Part shown: piece by piece, positions 17,875 to 26,712 of the stretch | Position numbering within the stretch: the stretch's first letter is position 1 | How the letters are laid out: every line of letters starts with the position of its first letter | From: Bacteroidales bacterium UBA5621 | Lineage (GTDB): Bacteria > Bacteroidota > Bacteroidia > Bacteroidales > VadinHA17 | Reading direction: 5' to 3' | Assembly: GCA_002424525.1 (NCBI GenBank) | Contig: DIKJ01000031.1 | Coordinates: 1-55,318 of the forward strand | Length of the DNA stretch: 55,318 bases | Program-made: the position numbers and the translations under genes | The notes under the pieces: model-generated | Told to the model about the DNA's origin: nothing | The model's input: the letters and a program-made list of their open reading frames with translations, nothing else | Databases searched by the model: none

Positions 17875-19308
17875 ATGAGACATCAAAAGTACCAGTTTTC
17901 ATTCTTGGCGGGATTGAATATTATGCTAAGTCCTTCATTGGCTGCAGTATATCACCATGATGGCACTACTAGACCCAACATAATGATTATTATTGCTGAT
18001 GATGCAACCTACAATGACTTACCTCTTTATGGAGGAGATAATGTCAAAACTCCTAATATTGATCGCCTTGCAGGAGAAGGAATGACTTTCAATCAGGCGT
18101 ATGTTTCAATGTCGATGAGCGTACCTTGCAGGGCGTCTCTTTATACAGGACTTTACCCTGTAAGCAATGGCGTCTGCTGGAACCACGTTCCTGCAAGGAA
18201 TAATACCAGGAGTATAGTGCATTATCTTGGAGCACTCGGGTATCGTGTAGGACTTGCTGGTAAAGTTCACGCTAATCCAAGAAGTGTCTTCCCATTTGAA
18301 ATGGTTGAAGGGCTTGAGAGAGATTGTGTAGCAGAGACAGCAGGGTTTGAAACCAATGAGATTCAAAAGTTCATAAACAGAGATAATAGTCAGCCCTTCT
18401 GTATGATCGCAGCCCTGGTCGTCCCACATATCCCATGGACTGTCGGCGATCCTTCTCATTTTGATCCCGGTCAGTTAAAACTGCCTCCTTATCTTGCAGA
18501 TACGAAGGAAATGCGAGAGCAATTTGTAAGATACCTTGCAGAAGTAGAAGTTATGGATCAGCAGGTGGGCATGCTTATGGAACTGCTTAGAGAAACCTCC
18601 AAAATAAATAACACAATTGTAATCTTTACTTCTGAACAGGGAGCTCAGCTGCCAGGGTGCAAATGGACCAACTGGAATACAGGTGTTCATACAGGATTTA
18701 TTGTCAGCTGGCCAGGCCGGATACAAGGAGGGAAACGCACAAATGCACTCATTCAATACGAAGATGTTCTCCCCACGCTGGTTGATGCAGCCGGAGGCCG
18801 GAATAAGCCCGGAGATTTTGAAGGATCAAGTTTTCTTCCAGTCCTGCTCGGCAAAAAAAGTATTCATCGTGAATATGCATATTTCATGCATAATAACGTG
18901 CCTGAAGGTCCATCTTACCCGATTCGTTCAATAACTGATGGGACTTTTCATTATATACGCAATCTGAAACCAGGGAATATCTATATTGAAAAACACCTTA
19001 TGGCACGGATGCCGCTTAATGAATTTTGGCCTTCCTGGATATTCCAATCGTCAGAAAATGAGAAAACCTATAGTCTGGTATTGAGGTATATGAGCCGCCC
19101 GGCAGAACAGCTATACCGTATTGATCTCGACCCCGAGGAGCTGTTTGATCTTGCTGATAATGAGGGATTTGCTGAAATAAAGAAAAGATTATCAAATCAG
19201 CTGGACAAATGGATGGTTAGTCAGGGCGATCCGGGTGCCGAAATAGATACCAGGGAAGTCTGGAATAGTGCAACTAAAGGAAATCATTTCAGTAGATTGA
19301 AACGATAA
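17875..19308 (+). CDS. S1-type sulfatase, serine-type active site
   Basis: A 477-residue alkaline-phosphatase-superfamily sulfatase, removing sulfate esters from the polysaccharide. The metal-binding start is IIIADDATYND (Asp pair about residues 42-43), followed by the modification motif SVPCRASLYTG with Ser82 as the residue converted to formylglycine. Because the first residue is Ser rather than Cys, the radical-SAM enzyme anSME would be needed for maturation; none is in the window. GLAGKVHANP supplies the usual Lys and His. It has a short N-terminal hydrophobic leader (LSPSLAAV). It lies between GH2 and GH51. The other three sulfatases here have GKWHL where this one has GKVHA, so this copy belongs to a different subfamily. 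Confidence 0.92.
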   Translation: MRHQKYQFSFLAGLNIMLSPSLAAVYHHDGTTRPNIMIIIADDATYNDLPLYGGDNVKTPNIDRLAGEGMTFNQAYVSMSMSVPCRASLYTGLYPVSNGVCWNHVPARNNTRSIVHYLGALGYRVGLAGKVHANPRSVFPFEMVEGLERDCVAETAGFETNEIQKFINRDNSQPFCMIAALVVPHIPWTVGDPSHFDPGQLKLPPYLADTKEMREQFVRYLAEVEVMDQQVGMLMELLRETSKINNTIVIFTSEQGAQLPGCKWTNWNTGVHTGFIVSWPGRIQGGKRTNALIQYEDVLPTLVDAAGGRNKPGDFEGSSFLPVLLGKKSIHREYAYFMHNNVPEGPSYPIRSITDGTFHYIRNLKPGNIYIEKHLMARMPLNEFWPSWIFQSSENEKTYSLVLRYMSRPAEQLYRIDLDPEELFDLADNEGFAEIKKRLSNQLDKWMVSQGDPGAEIDTREVWNSATKGNHFSRLKR

Positions 19309-19456
19309 GGATTAACTGAAGCTAATTATAATATCATTAAGGAATAAACATGGAAATAATCTAGACAGATGACCGATTTGAAGAATTTATTCAGTGAATG
19401 TTTAGAAAGAATAATCCCGTGTTGCATGCACCAAATTCTAACAAATAGTAATAAAA

Positions 19457-21445
19457 ATGAAAACCCGAATAACAACAATAATTATCGGTGTGCTGACGGT
19501 ACAGTTGATCGGTGCACAGGCACCTGGAGGAAGTTATAGAGTAACACCAAGGGTAATTAATGCCAAAGCTGTCAGTTCGTTAATATATGGGAATTTTATT
19601 GAGCTTGGTTTTGGTCGTCAGATTGAGGGAATGTGGTCAGAAAAGCTCTTCAATGCCAGCTTTGAAGAGATAACTCCATATAAGCAGAGTATGTGGAGCT
19701 ATTTGCGAAGGACTCCCGAGGATGATATGACATTAAAGCCCTGGTGGCACTCCGGTTATGAAGAATATCCATGGTACTCTGTTCTGTCTGACAGAAAGGA
19801 TGTTGCAATAACTTACAGAAGGTATGGAGGTTTTTATCATGGTTTGCAGGCTGTGATGTTAAACAACAATCAGGAGAAGTTAAAAGTCTACCTTGCTCAG
19901 GATGGCATCTGGATAAAAAAACGAGTCAGCTGTAAATTTAAAGGTTATATGATGAACAACCGCATTGGGAATAACCCTCTTTCCTCGGTTAAAGTGACAG
20001 TCGGACTTTATTCATTAAAAGACTTCACCCATCCGCTTGCGGAGAAAACCATTACTGTCGACGGCGGTTTTTTCAAGGAATATTCAGTTGAATTGAATGC
20101 GGGGGATTTTGAAGGCAGGGCAACATTTGCAGTATCAATTGAACCTGGGGCTTCTGCATCCTTCGATGGCTTCTCACTAATGCCTTCAGACAATATTGAG
20201 GGCTGGAGAAAAGATGTAATTGAAGCACTTAGGAAGATCCATGTCCCGATAATGAGGTACCCGGGAGGCTGTTTTGCATCATTCTATAACTGGCGATCGG
20301 GAATCGGGCCAAGAGCGGACAGGATGCCGGTAAACAGCGAATATTGGGGCGGCCTTGAAGAAAACAATGTCGGAACAGCCGAATTTATTGAAATGTGCAG
20401 GATGATCGGAACGGAACCATTTATCTGCGTTAATATGCTTACAGGCAGCCCTGCAGATGCTGCCGAATGGATTGCCTACTGCAATTCCACATCCGGTGAC
20501 AGGATGAATCTCCTGCGGAAAGAACACGGATATCCGGAACCCCTCACGGTAAAATACTGGGAACTGGACAATGAGACTTACAGGAGGTACGGATATGAGG
20601 AATATGCAAAGCGATGCGTTGAGTTCTCCAAAGCAATGAAAGCAGCCGATCCGGCGATCCAGCTTGTCATGGTCGGATATCACACCTTTAACTCCAACCT
20701 CAGGGAAATGCTTGAAATTGCAGGACAATATATTGATTTAGTCGCTGACAGATCTGTTGACGAAACTGTTCTGAAGAAAGACCTTGAAATCATTAATGCT
20801 TATAACAAGATGCATGGAACAAGCATCAGGCTCTGCAACACTGAGTGGTGGGCTCAGTTCCCGAAGGAAAGAATCGTAGTCTCACCCCAGGATCCATCCA
20901 GAGTCTCAGATCATCAGGTAAAAATATTATGGAACTATGCAATGAATGTAGCCTCCAGGCTTTTATTGTTTCAGAGGCTTGGAGGAGATTTTGAATTCGC
21001 AAACTTCAATAACCTTTGCAACACCTGGGGGCAGAACATAATAGAGTGCCCAAAGGATACCGTTATCATTTCAGCTGCCGGAAAAGTATTCGAGCTTATG
21101 TCAAGATCCAAAAGCGCGTGGGTGCTGACAACTGATACGCTTGCCTCCGCAAAAGGAGTAATTGTCCAGTCGACCACCAACCTTAACAAGGACAGGCTCA
21201 TTTTCTATTTATTGAACTATAACCAGGGACAATCGCTCATTAACCTTGATCTTTCAGCATTCAAGGTTACATCAAATGAGGCAACTGTCAGAACAGTTTT
21301 TTCAGATAATCCACTGGGCAGTAATGCTGTATCGGTTAAAAATAAAGTTCTTTCTGCAGAACAGTTCATCAGGATGAGAAACACGAAAAAGCCTCAGTTT
21401 ACACTGAAACCCTGGTCTGTTACAGAAATAACAATAAATCTTTGA
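19457..21445 (+). CDS. GH51-family alpha-L-arabinofuranosidase
   Basis: A 662-residue secreted GH51 enzyme that releases alpha-L-arabinofuranose. Signal peptide residues 1-20 (LTVQLIGAQ). An N-terminal segment and a carbohydrate-binding-like jelly roll (about 100-240) precede the barrel, which starts at IMRYPGGCFASFYNWRSGIG. Acid/base is Glu373 in WELDNETYRRYG and nucleophile is Glu463 in CNTEWWAQF; VGTAEFIEMC is also typical. The C-terminal beta-sandwich ends LKPWSVTEITI. The next gene, also GH51-like, begins 17 bases downstream of its stop. Reaction is firmly predicted from family; whether it acts on polymer or oligomer is not known. Confidence 0.93.
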   Translation: MKTRITTIIIGVLTVQLIGAQAPGGSYRVTPRVINAKAVSSLIYGNFIELGFGRQIEGMWSEKLFNASFEEITPYKQSMWSYLRRTPEDDMTLKPWWHSGYEEYPWYSVLSDRKDVAITYRRYGGFYHGLQAVMLNNNQEKLKVYLAQDGIWIKKRVSCKFKGYMMNNRIGNNPLSSVKVTVGLYSLKDFTHPLAEKTITVDGGFFKEYSVELNAGDFEGRATFAVSIEPGASASFDGFSLMPSDNIEGWRKDVIEALRKIHVPIMRYPGGCFASFYNWRSGIGPRADRMPVNSEYWGGLEENNVGTAEFIEMCRMIGTEPFICVNMLTGSPADAAEWIAYCNSTSGDRMNLLRKEHGYPEPLTVKYWELDNETYRRYGYEEYAKRCVEFSKAMKAADPAIQLVMVGYHTFNSNLREMLEIAGQYIDLVADRSVDETVLKKDLEIINAYNKMHGTSIRLCNTEWWAQFPKERIVVSPQDPSRVSDHQVKILWNYAMNVASRLLLFQRLGGDFEFANFNNLCNTWGQNIIECPKDTVIISAAGKVFELMSRSKSAWVLTTDTLASAKGVIVQSTTNLNKDRLIFYLLNYNQGQSLINLDLSAFKVTSNEATVRTVFSDNPLGSNAVSVKNKVLSAEQFIRMRNTKKPQFTLKPWSVTEITINL

Positions 21446-21462
21446 TAAGAAGGTACTTTATC

Positions 21463-22989
21463 TTGAAAAGACGGGATTTTATAAAAACCACAACCGCCGG
21501 CGGAGCTTCAATAGTTGTTGCTCCTGGAGCTAATATATCCTTTATTCAGGCAGGCCCTTCAACTATTACTATCGAACCTTTTCCCATTTTTGAATTATCC
21601 CCGTGGCTTTACATGCAGTTCATGGAGCCGCTTGGTGTAACAGACACATCCGTAGAGGCGGCCTGGGACCATCAGACAGATAAATGGAGGGAAGATGTAG
21701 TCGGTATAACCAGAGAACTGGCACCTGGAATGATCAGGTGGGGAGGTATATTCTCAGCATATTATCGCTGGAAAGAGGCCGTTGGGCCAAGAGATCAGAG
21801 AAAACCAATGGTGAATATTACCTGGAACGGAATTGAATCCAATCAGATCGGTACTGCAGAATTTGTCGATTTCTGCAGACAGGTCGGTGCTGATCCTTTA
21901 ATGGCTGTAAATTTTGAATCTGATGAGTTTGCCGGATATGCTACCACAAAAAAGGGAGACATACGAAAAGCTGATACAAAGGAGGCGGCCGAGTGGGTTG
22001 ATTACTGTAATAATCCTTCAAATAAGCTGAGAATCAGGCATGGCTTCAAAGATCCTTTGCCGATAAAGATGTGGCAGCTTGGAAACGAAACCTCTTATGG
22101 CAGAGACAAGTTCGATATTGAAAAAGCTGCAATAAAAACAATCGAATTTGCACAGGCTGTGAGAAAAGCCGACCCGTCCATAAAGCTTATAGGATGGGGA
22201 GACAGCGGCTGGGCTCGGAGGATGATCGAAGTCGCAGGAGAAAACATCGATTTTATTGCCTTTCATCATATGTTCAACCCGGGCCAGAATATCAAAAACT
22301 CCCCTCTGCGTGATAACGAGTACAGGAAGGACCCTGCAGGGACATGGGAGATACTGATGGATGCATACAAAATTCATGAAAAAAAGATCAATGATATCAG
22401 AGGCGAAGTAAGCTCATATAATATGCCTCTTGCATTGACCGAATGCCATTATTCAATACCGGGGCGCAACCGCTGTGAAGTGCTTTCGTCGTGGGCTGCA
22501 GGTGTATCGTATGCACGCATGATGAACCTTCATGAACGGAACGGTGATCTTCTTAAAATTGCCACACTTGCCGACTTCTGTGGCACACGCTGGCAGGTAA
22601 ATGCAATTATGATCCCGGTTCCATCGGGAAAGGCCTTCATGATGCCGGTAGCAAAAATAATGGCGCTTTACCGGAAATATTCAGGAAAAGAATATCTTAA
22701 GGTATCAGGTGTACCGGCAGGATTGGATATTACAGCCAGCAGGACTGGCAATACAATATATCTTCATGTTGTCAACACCAGCAGATTCAGGCAGGCGGCT
22801 ACCTACCTCAAGGTGCCCAATATGACAATTAACTCGGCTAAAGCATTTGAGTTGTCGGCCGATCCTGAATTTGAAATCCTAAGTGCAGCTAATGATCCCC
22901 TGGTTCCAAAAGAAAGAATAATTAATATAAATGAACCTTTGATTTTCACTGCTGCCTCTGTCACCGCAGTTGAATTAACGGTTGAATAA
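21463..22989 (+). CDS. GH51-like arabinofuranosidase with Tat-type leader
   Basis: A 508-residue GH51-related enzyme. I place the start at a TTG (21463) because it gives the textbook twin-arginine leader MKRRDFIKTTTAGG; another TTG at 21442 would add seven residues. The barrel carries MIRWGGIFSAYYRWKEAVGPR, IGTAEFVDFC, acid/base Glu209 in WQLGNETSYGRD and nucleophile Glu327 in LTECHYSIPGR. It lacks the long N-terminal beta region of the preceding 662-residue GH51. The C-terminal beta domain ends SVTAVELTVE. Tat export means it is folded with or without a cofactor in the cytoplasm before crossing to the periplasm, unlike its Sec-exported neighbours. Confidence is high for clan and residues, moderate for alpha-L-arabinofuranosidase activity. 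Confidence 0.87.
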   Translation: MKRRDFIKTTTAGGASIVVAPGANISFIQAGPSTITIEPFPIFELSPWLYMQFMEPLGVTDTSVEAAWDHQTDKWREDVVGITRELAPGMIRWGGIFSAYYRWKEAVGPRDQRKPMVNITWNGIESNQIGTAEFVDFCRQVGADPLMAVNFESDEFAGYATTKKGDIRKADTKEAAEWVDYCNNPSNKLRIRHGFKDPLPIKMWQLGNETSYGRDKFDIEKAAIKTIEFAQAVRKADPSIKLIGWGDSGWARRMIEVAGENIDFIAFHHMFNPGQNIKNSPLRDNEYRKDPAGTWEILMDAYKIHEKKINDIRGEVSSYNMPLALTECHYSIPGRNRCEVLSSWAAGVSYARMMNLHERNGDLLKIATLADFCGTRWQVNAIMIPVPSGKAFMMPVAKIMALYRKYSGKEYLKVSGVPAGLDITASRTGNTIYLHVVNTSRFRQAATYLKVPNMTINSAKAFELSADPEFEILSAANDPLVPKERIININEPLIFTAASVTAVELTVE

Positions 22990-23132
22990 GCACCAGCAGT
23001 TGTCACAAGTGCCGGTCGCAAAATCGGGGAGAAAGTACGGGCATAAAAATTTTACTCTCTTAACCTGTTTGTTCTTTATTGAAAATTTAATACAAAGAAA
23101 ATTTATACGCATATAAACCTTAAAATTTAATC

Positions 23133-24221
23133 ATGAAAAAACAAATTTATCTGATTCTGATGGCAAGTTCACTGCTTTTGGCGGCTTGCCAGAATGCGCC
23201 TAAGAAAGCTGAAAAAACCGAGCCGGTTTCCACCCGTTGGAACGAAACACAGGCTCAGCAATGGGGAATTGAAAACGGATGGCTTCGCGGAAGCAACTTC
23301 AACCCCAGTACAGCAATAAACCAGTTGGAAACATGGCAGGCCGAATCTTTCGACACTGCAACTATCAACCGCGAACTTGGATGGGCAGCTGCAATTGGGA
23401 TGAATGTGATGCGTGTCTATTTGCACCATCTGGCCTGGGAAGTAGATAAAAATGGGTTCAAGGACCGAATGAACACTTTCCTCGATATTGCCGTGAAACA
23501 TGGAATTAAAGTAGTGTTTGTCTTTTTCGACGATTGCTGGAATGCTACATATGCTGCCGGAAAACAGCCCGATCCTAAACCTGGAATTCACAACTCGGGA
23601 TGGGTACGCGATCCGGGCGACCTCCTTTTTAAGGATTCAACATTAATGCCTGTTTTGGAAACGTATGTAAAAGATGTATTACTCACTTTTAAAGACGACA
23701 AACGCATTGTTATATGGGATTTGTACAACGAACCGGGAAATTCGGGCTATGGGAACAAATCGATGCCTTTGCTGAAAAAAGTATTCGAATGGGCATGGGA
23801 AATCCGGCCTTCGCAGCCATTGTCGGTTGGAGTCTGGAATTTCAAATTATCGGAATTCAATAAATTTCAGGTTGAAAACTCCGATATAATTACTTATCAT
23901 AACTACGAGGGGCCTGAAAAACATCAGGCTGCCATTGACACACTTAAAAAATACAACCGTCCACTGGTTTGCACCGAATACATGGCACGGCGCAACAACA
24001 GCCTATTTACCAATATTATGCCTATCCTGAAAGAAAGCAATATTGGTGCAATTAACTGGGGCCTTGTCGATGGAAAATCGAACACAAAATATGCCTGGGG
24101 CGAACCTATTGCCAGTGGAGATGAACCTCCGCTGTGGTTTCACGAAATATTCAGAAAAGACGGAACTCCTTATAAGCAGGAGGAAGTGGATTTGATAAAG
24201 AAACTTACAGGAGCAAAATAG
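23133..24221 (+). CDS. Clan GH-A glycoside hydrolase, type A paralogue 3 (lipoprotein)
   Basis: A 362-residue lipoprotein (LLLAAC, Cys19) of the same type A barrel family as 7484 and 11034, but clearly more divergent (GSNFNPSTAINQLETWQ, FFDDCWNATYAAGKQPDPKP, HNSGWVRDPG). Acid/base Glu200 is in WDLYNEPG and nucleophile Glu282 in VCTEYMAR, with Tyr instead of the Trp found in the other five paralogues. Eleven of its 12 arginines use CGN codons, whereas 11034 uses AGA or AGG for about half; this suggests a separate origin. It is preceded by a 143-base spacer and followed after 32 bases by a GH2 gene. Confidence 0.88.
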   Translation: MKKQIYLILMASSLLLAACQNAPKKAEKTEPVSTRWNETQAQQWGIENGWLRGSNFNPSTAINQLETWQAESFDTATINRELGWAAAIGMNVMRVYLHHLAWEVDKNGFKDRMNTFLDIAVKHGIKVVFVFFDDCWNATYAAGKQPDPKPGIHNSGWVRDPGDLLFKDSTLMPVLETYVKDVLLTFKDDKRIVIWDLYNEPGNSGYGNKSMPLLKKVFEWAWEIRPSQPLSVGVWNFKLSEFNKFQVENSDIITYHNYEGPEKHQAAIDTLKKYNRPLVCTEYMARRNNSLFTNIMPILKESNIGAINWGLVDGKSNTKYAWGEPIASGDEPPLWFHEIFRKDGTPYKQEEVDLIKKLTGAK

Positions 24222-24253
24222 ATCAATGGCATATTCCAATTATAAATTGTATT

Positions 24254-26677
24254 ATGAAAAAGTATCTCCCTAATATTTCTTTCTGCATTCTGCTATTCAA
24301 CTTTTTAATTACAGAGGGGCAGGAATGGAAACCAGCGGCTGTGAACCTTTCAACACAATGGACTGCAGGAATTACTCCTGAAAATGCATGGAAAGAGTAC
24401 CCGCGCCCTCAGCTTGTACGCAATGAGTGGAAAAACCTGAACGGATTATGGGATTATGCAGTTCGCAAGGCGGGTGAATCCAAACCCTCAGAATTTGACG
24501 GGAAAATACTTGTTCCATTCAGTATCGAAGCTCCTCTTTCAGGAGTCGGCATGCAGGTTGGAATTGATGAGGTAATATGGTACCAGCGCAGGTTTGAAGT
24601 ACCTGCAAAATGGAAGGATCAACGGATACTCATCCATTTTGAGGCATCTGATTTCGAGACTACAGTATGGCTGAATGGTAAGGAAATAGGTACACACAAG
24701 GGTGGCTATGATCCATTCAGCTTCGACATGACTGAATCTGTTGCTTCCGGCGGCACTCAGGAGCTTACAGTTAAAGTGTATGATCCCCAGGAGACTATTT
24801 TCAGATCGATTGGTAAACAGTCGCGAAAAAACCTTGGATATGAGGACTGTTCAGGAATATGGCAGACTGTCTGGCTCGAGCCCGTGCCCGTTAAAGCTTC
24901 AATCAGTTCGCTTACAATAAATCCCCAGCTTGATGCCGTGACTCTTGCAGTGAATACCAAAGGTGATACAAAAGGATTGAAGGTAAAATATGAAATATTT
25001 GATAACAAAAAGGTTGTAGCAACGTATTCTTCTGACGCAAATACTCCGTTAAAGGCTTCCATTGCTAATCCAAAACTATGGTCACCCGACTCGCCATTCC
25101 TTTATGACCTTAGAGTAAGCTTAATGCAGGGCAATTCTGCAGTGGATGTGGTAAGCAGTTATTTCGGACTCCGTACAGTCAGCCGGGGAAAAACCTCATC
25201 AGGTGAGCAGTTTCTTCTTAACGGACAACCGATCTTCCAGATCGGACCGCTCGACCAGAACTACTGGCCTGACGGAGGTCTGACACCACCTTCGGATGAA
25301 GCAATGAAATGGGAGGCAGAGTACTTGAAAAGCATCGGCTGCAATATGGTAAGGCTTCATATCAAAGTCAATCCAAGGAGGTATTACTATCATGCCGACA
25401 GGACAGGGTTGCTTATATGGCAGGATTTTGTTTGTGGTCCGCACGGGAACAAATCTCCTTCCCCGGAAGAATCAGACTTCTGGTTGAACGAGCAGAAGCT
25501 GATGATCGAAAACCTGTTTAACCATCCCTCAGTTGTTAAATGGATCGTTTTTAATGAATCATGGGGACAGCACGATTCGGAGAGGATAATTGAGTGGGCA
25601 GGCAAACAGGACAAAAGTCGTCTGATAATAGGTGCAAGCGGGTGGATTGATGTACGGCAGATGGGTGATATCCGCGACATCCACGACTATACGATGTGGC
25701 CTGCTATCCCGGTATCTGCAACTGATACAAGGGTCCTGGTGCTGGGTGAATGCGGAGGTTTTGCTTCAGCGGTACCGCCCCATAACTGGACAAACAGGTC
25801 GAATGAGACCGGAACTCCTGTAAACCTTCTTTCCGGAGGCTTCAACCCGACCACACCGCGAGACGCTAATGTCAAACACGATATTTTCAGGCCAACATTC
25901 ACCATGGGCGAATCATTCGCGAAGCAATACAATATCTTTGTTGATCATCTTAATCTGCTGCGAAACAGCGGATTATGTGCTGCCGTATACACACAGATGA
26001 CAGATATGAAACTTGAAGAGAATGGCTGGTTGACCTTCGACAGAAAAGTAAGCAAGGTGGATGAGGCAAGGCTGGCAGCAATACACAAGAAGCTTTTCGC
26101 CGAACCTCCGGTTCAGAATATTATCTTCCCTCCAGCCTCCAAAGATGCTCAGGGATGGGAAACTGCTGTCGCTGATTATCCTGACGGTATGAAGAGATCT
26201 ATGGAGAGGAATCCCGCCATTTCTACCATCCTCCAGAACATGCCTGATTTCAATTCATTTAAATGGTCTGCTTCCAAAGGGCCATTTCCGGGAAATGACA
26301 TAAATACTGTGTCTGCCCTGAACGGTGAAAAACAGCTCTTTATCCGTAAATCGTTTAATCTAAGCGATGTCCCTCAAAAGGCAACTATCAGGGTTTATAC
26401 GATCAAGCCCGAAGGAACAGGAAATTTCTGGATGCACACACGTATATATATCAACGGCATATTTGCTGTCGATGAGTCAACCCGTCAGATAATGCCCGAA
26501 AGTCGTATGGCCGAGGTAATATTATCCCCTGAAGCAATGGTATTTCTGAAGAAAGGAGAGAACCAGATCATTGTGCAGTTCATTCCAGGGTATAATACAC
26601 GAGATGCAATTTTTGCACCGCTAATTGATAAAGCTATGATTGACATATCTATGACCTCCTTCACAAATGATAAATAA
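24254..26677 (+). CDS. GH2-family glycoside hydrolase
   Basis: An 807-residue secreted GH2 enzyme (leader to about residue 23). Domain order is jelly roll (about 40-210, with DCSGIWQTVWLEPV), Ig-like (about 215-310), TIM barrel (about 320-625), then a C-terminal beta domain (about 670-800). Acid/base is Glu435 in FNESWGQHD and nucleophile is Glu499 in VLGECGGFAS, with an unusual Cys next to the nucleophile. It resembles 15462 and 49952 in layout but has a long insert after the nucleophile (residues about 505-550, ASAVPPHNWTNRSNETGTPV onward) that may shape the active-site rim. DUF4965 follows after 35 bases. Sugar specificity is not readable. Confidence 0.91.
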   Translation: MKKYLPNISFCILLFNFLITEGQEWKPAAVNLSTQWTAGITPENAWKEYPRPQLVRNEWKNLNGLWDYAVRKAGESKPSEFDGKILVPFSIEAPLSGVGMQVGIDEVIWYQRRFEVPAKWKDQRILIHFEASDFETTVWLNGKEIGTHKGGYDPFSFDMTESVASGGTQELTVKVYDPQETIFRSIGKQSRKNLGYEDCSGIWQTVWLEPVPVKASISSLTINPQLDAVTLAVNTKGDTKGLKVKYEIFDNKKVVATYSSDANTPLKASIANPKLWSPDSPFLYDLRVSLMQGNSAVDVVSSYFGLRTVSRGKTSSGEQFLLNGQPIFQIGPLDQNYWPDGGLTPPSDEAMKWEAEYLKSIGCNMVRLHIKVNPRRYYYHADRTGLLIWQDFVCGPHGNKSPSPEESDFWLNEQKLMIENLFNHPSVVKWIVFNESWGQHDSERIIEWAGKQDKSRLIIGASGWIDVRQMGDIRDIHDYTMWPAIPVSATDTRVLVLGECGGFASAVPPHNWTNRSNETGTPVNLLSGGFNPTTPRDANVKHDIFRPTFTMGESFAKQYNIFVDHLNLLRNSGLCAAVYTQMTDMKLEENGWLTFDRKVSKVDEARLAAIHKKLFAEPPVQNIIFPPASKDAQGWETAVADYPDGMKRSMERNPAISTILQNMPDFNSFKWSASKGPFPGNDINTVSALNGEKQLFIRKSFNLSDVPQKATIRVYTIKPEGTGNFWMHTRIYINGIFAVDESTRQIMPESRMAEVILSPEAMVFLKKGENQIIVQFIPGYNTRDAIFAPLIDKAMIDISMTSFTNDK

Positions 26678-26712
26678 TCTTTTATAACACTATATTCATA
26701 AACAGACCAGAA

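Noticed and set aside
20279..20728. 149-codon antisense frame inside GH51
   Set aside because: It overlies the conserved catalytic barrel of a clear GH51 gene and shows no recognisable domain.
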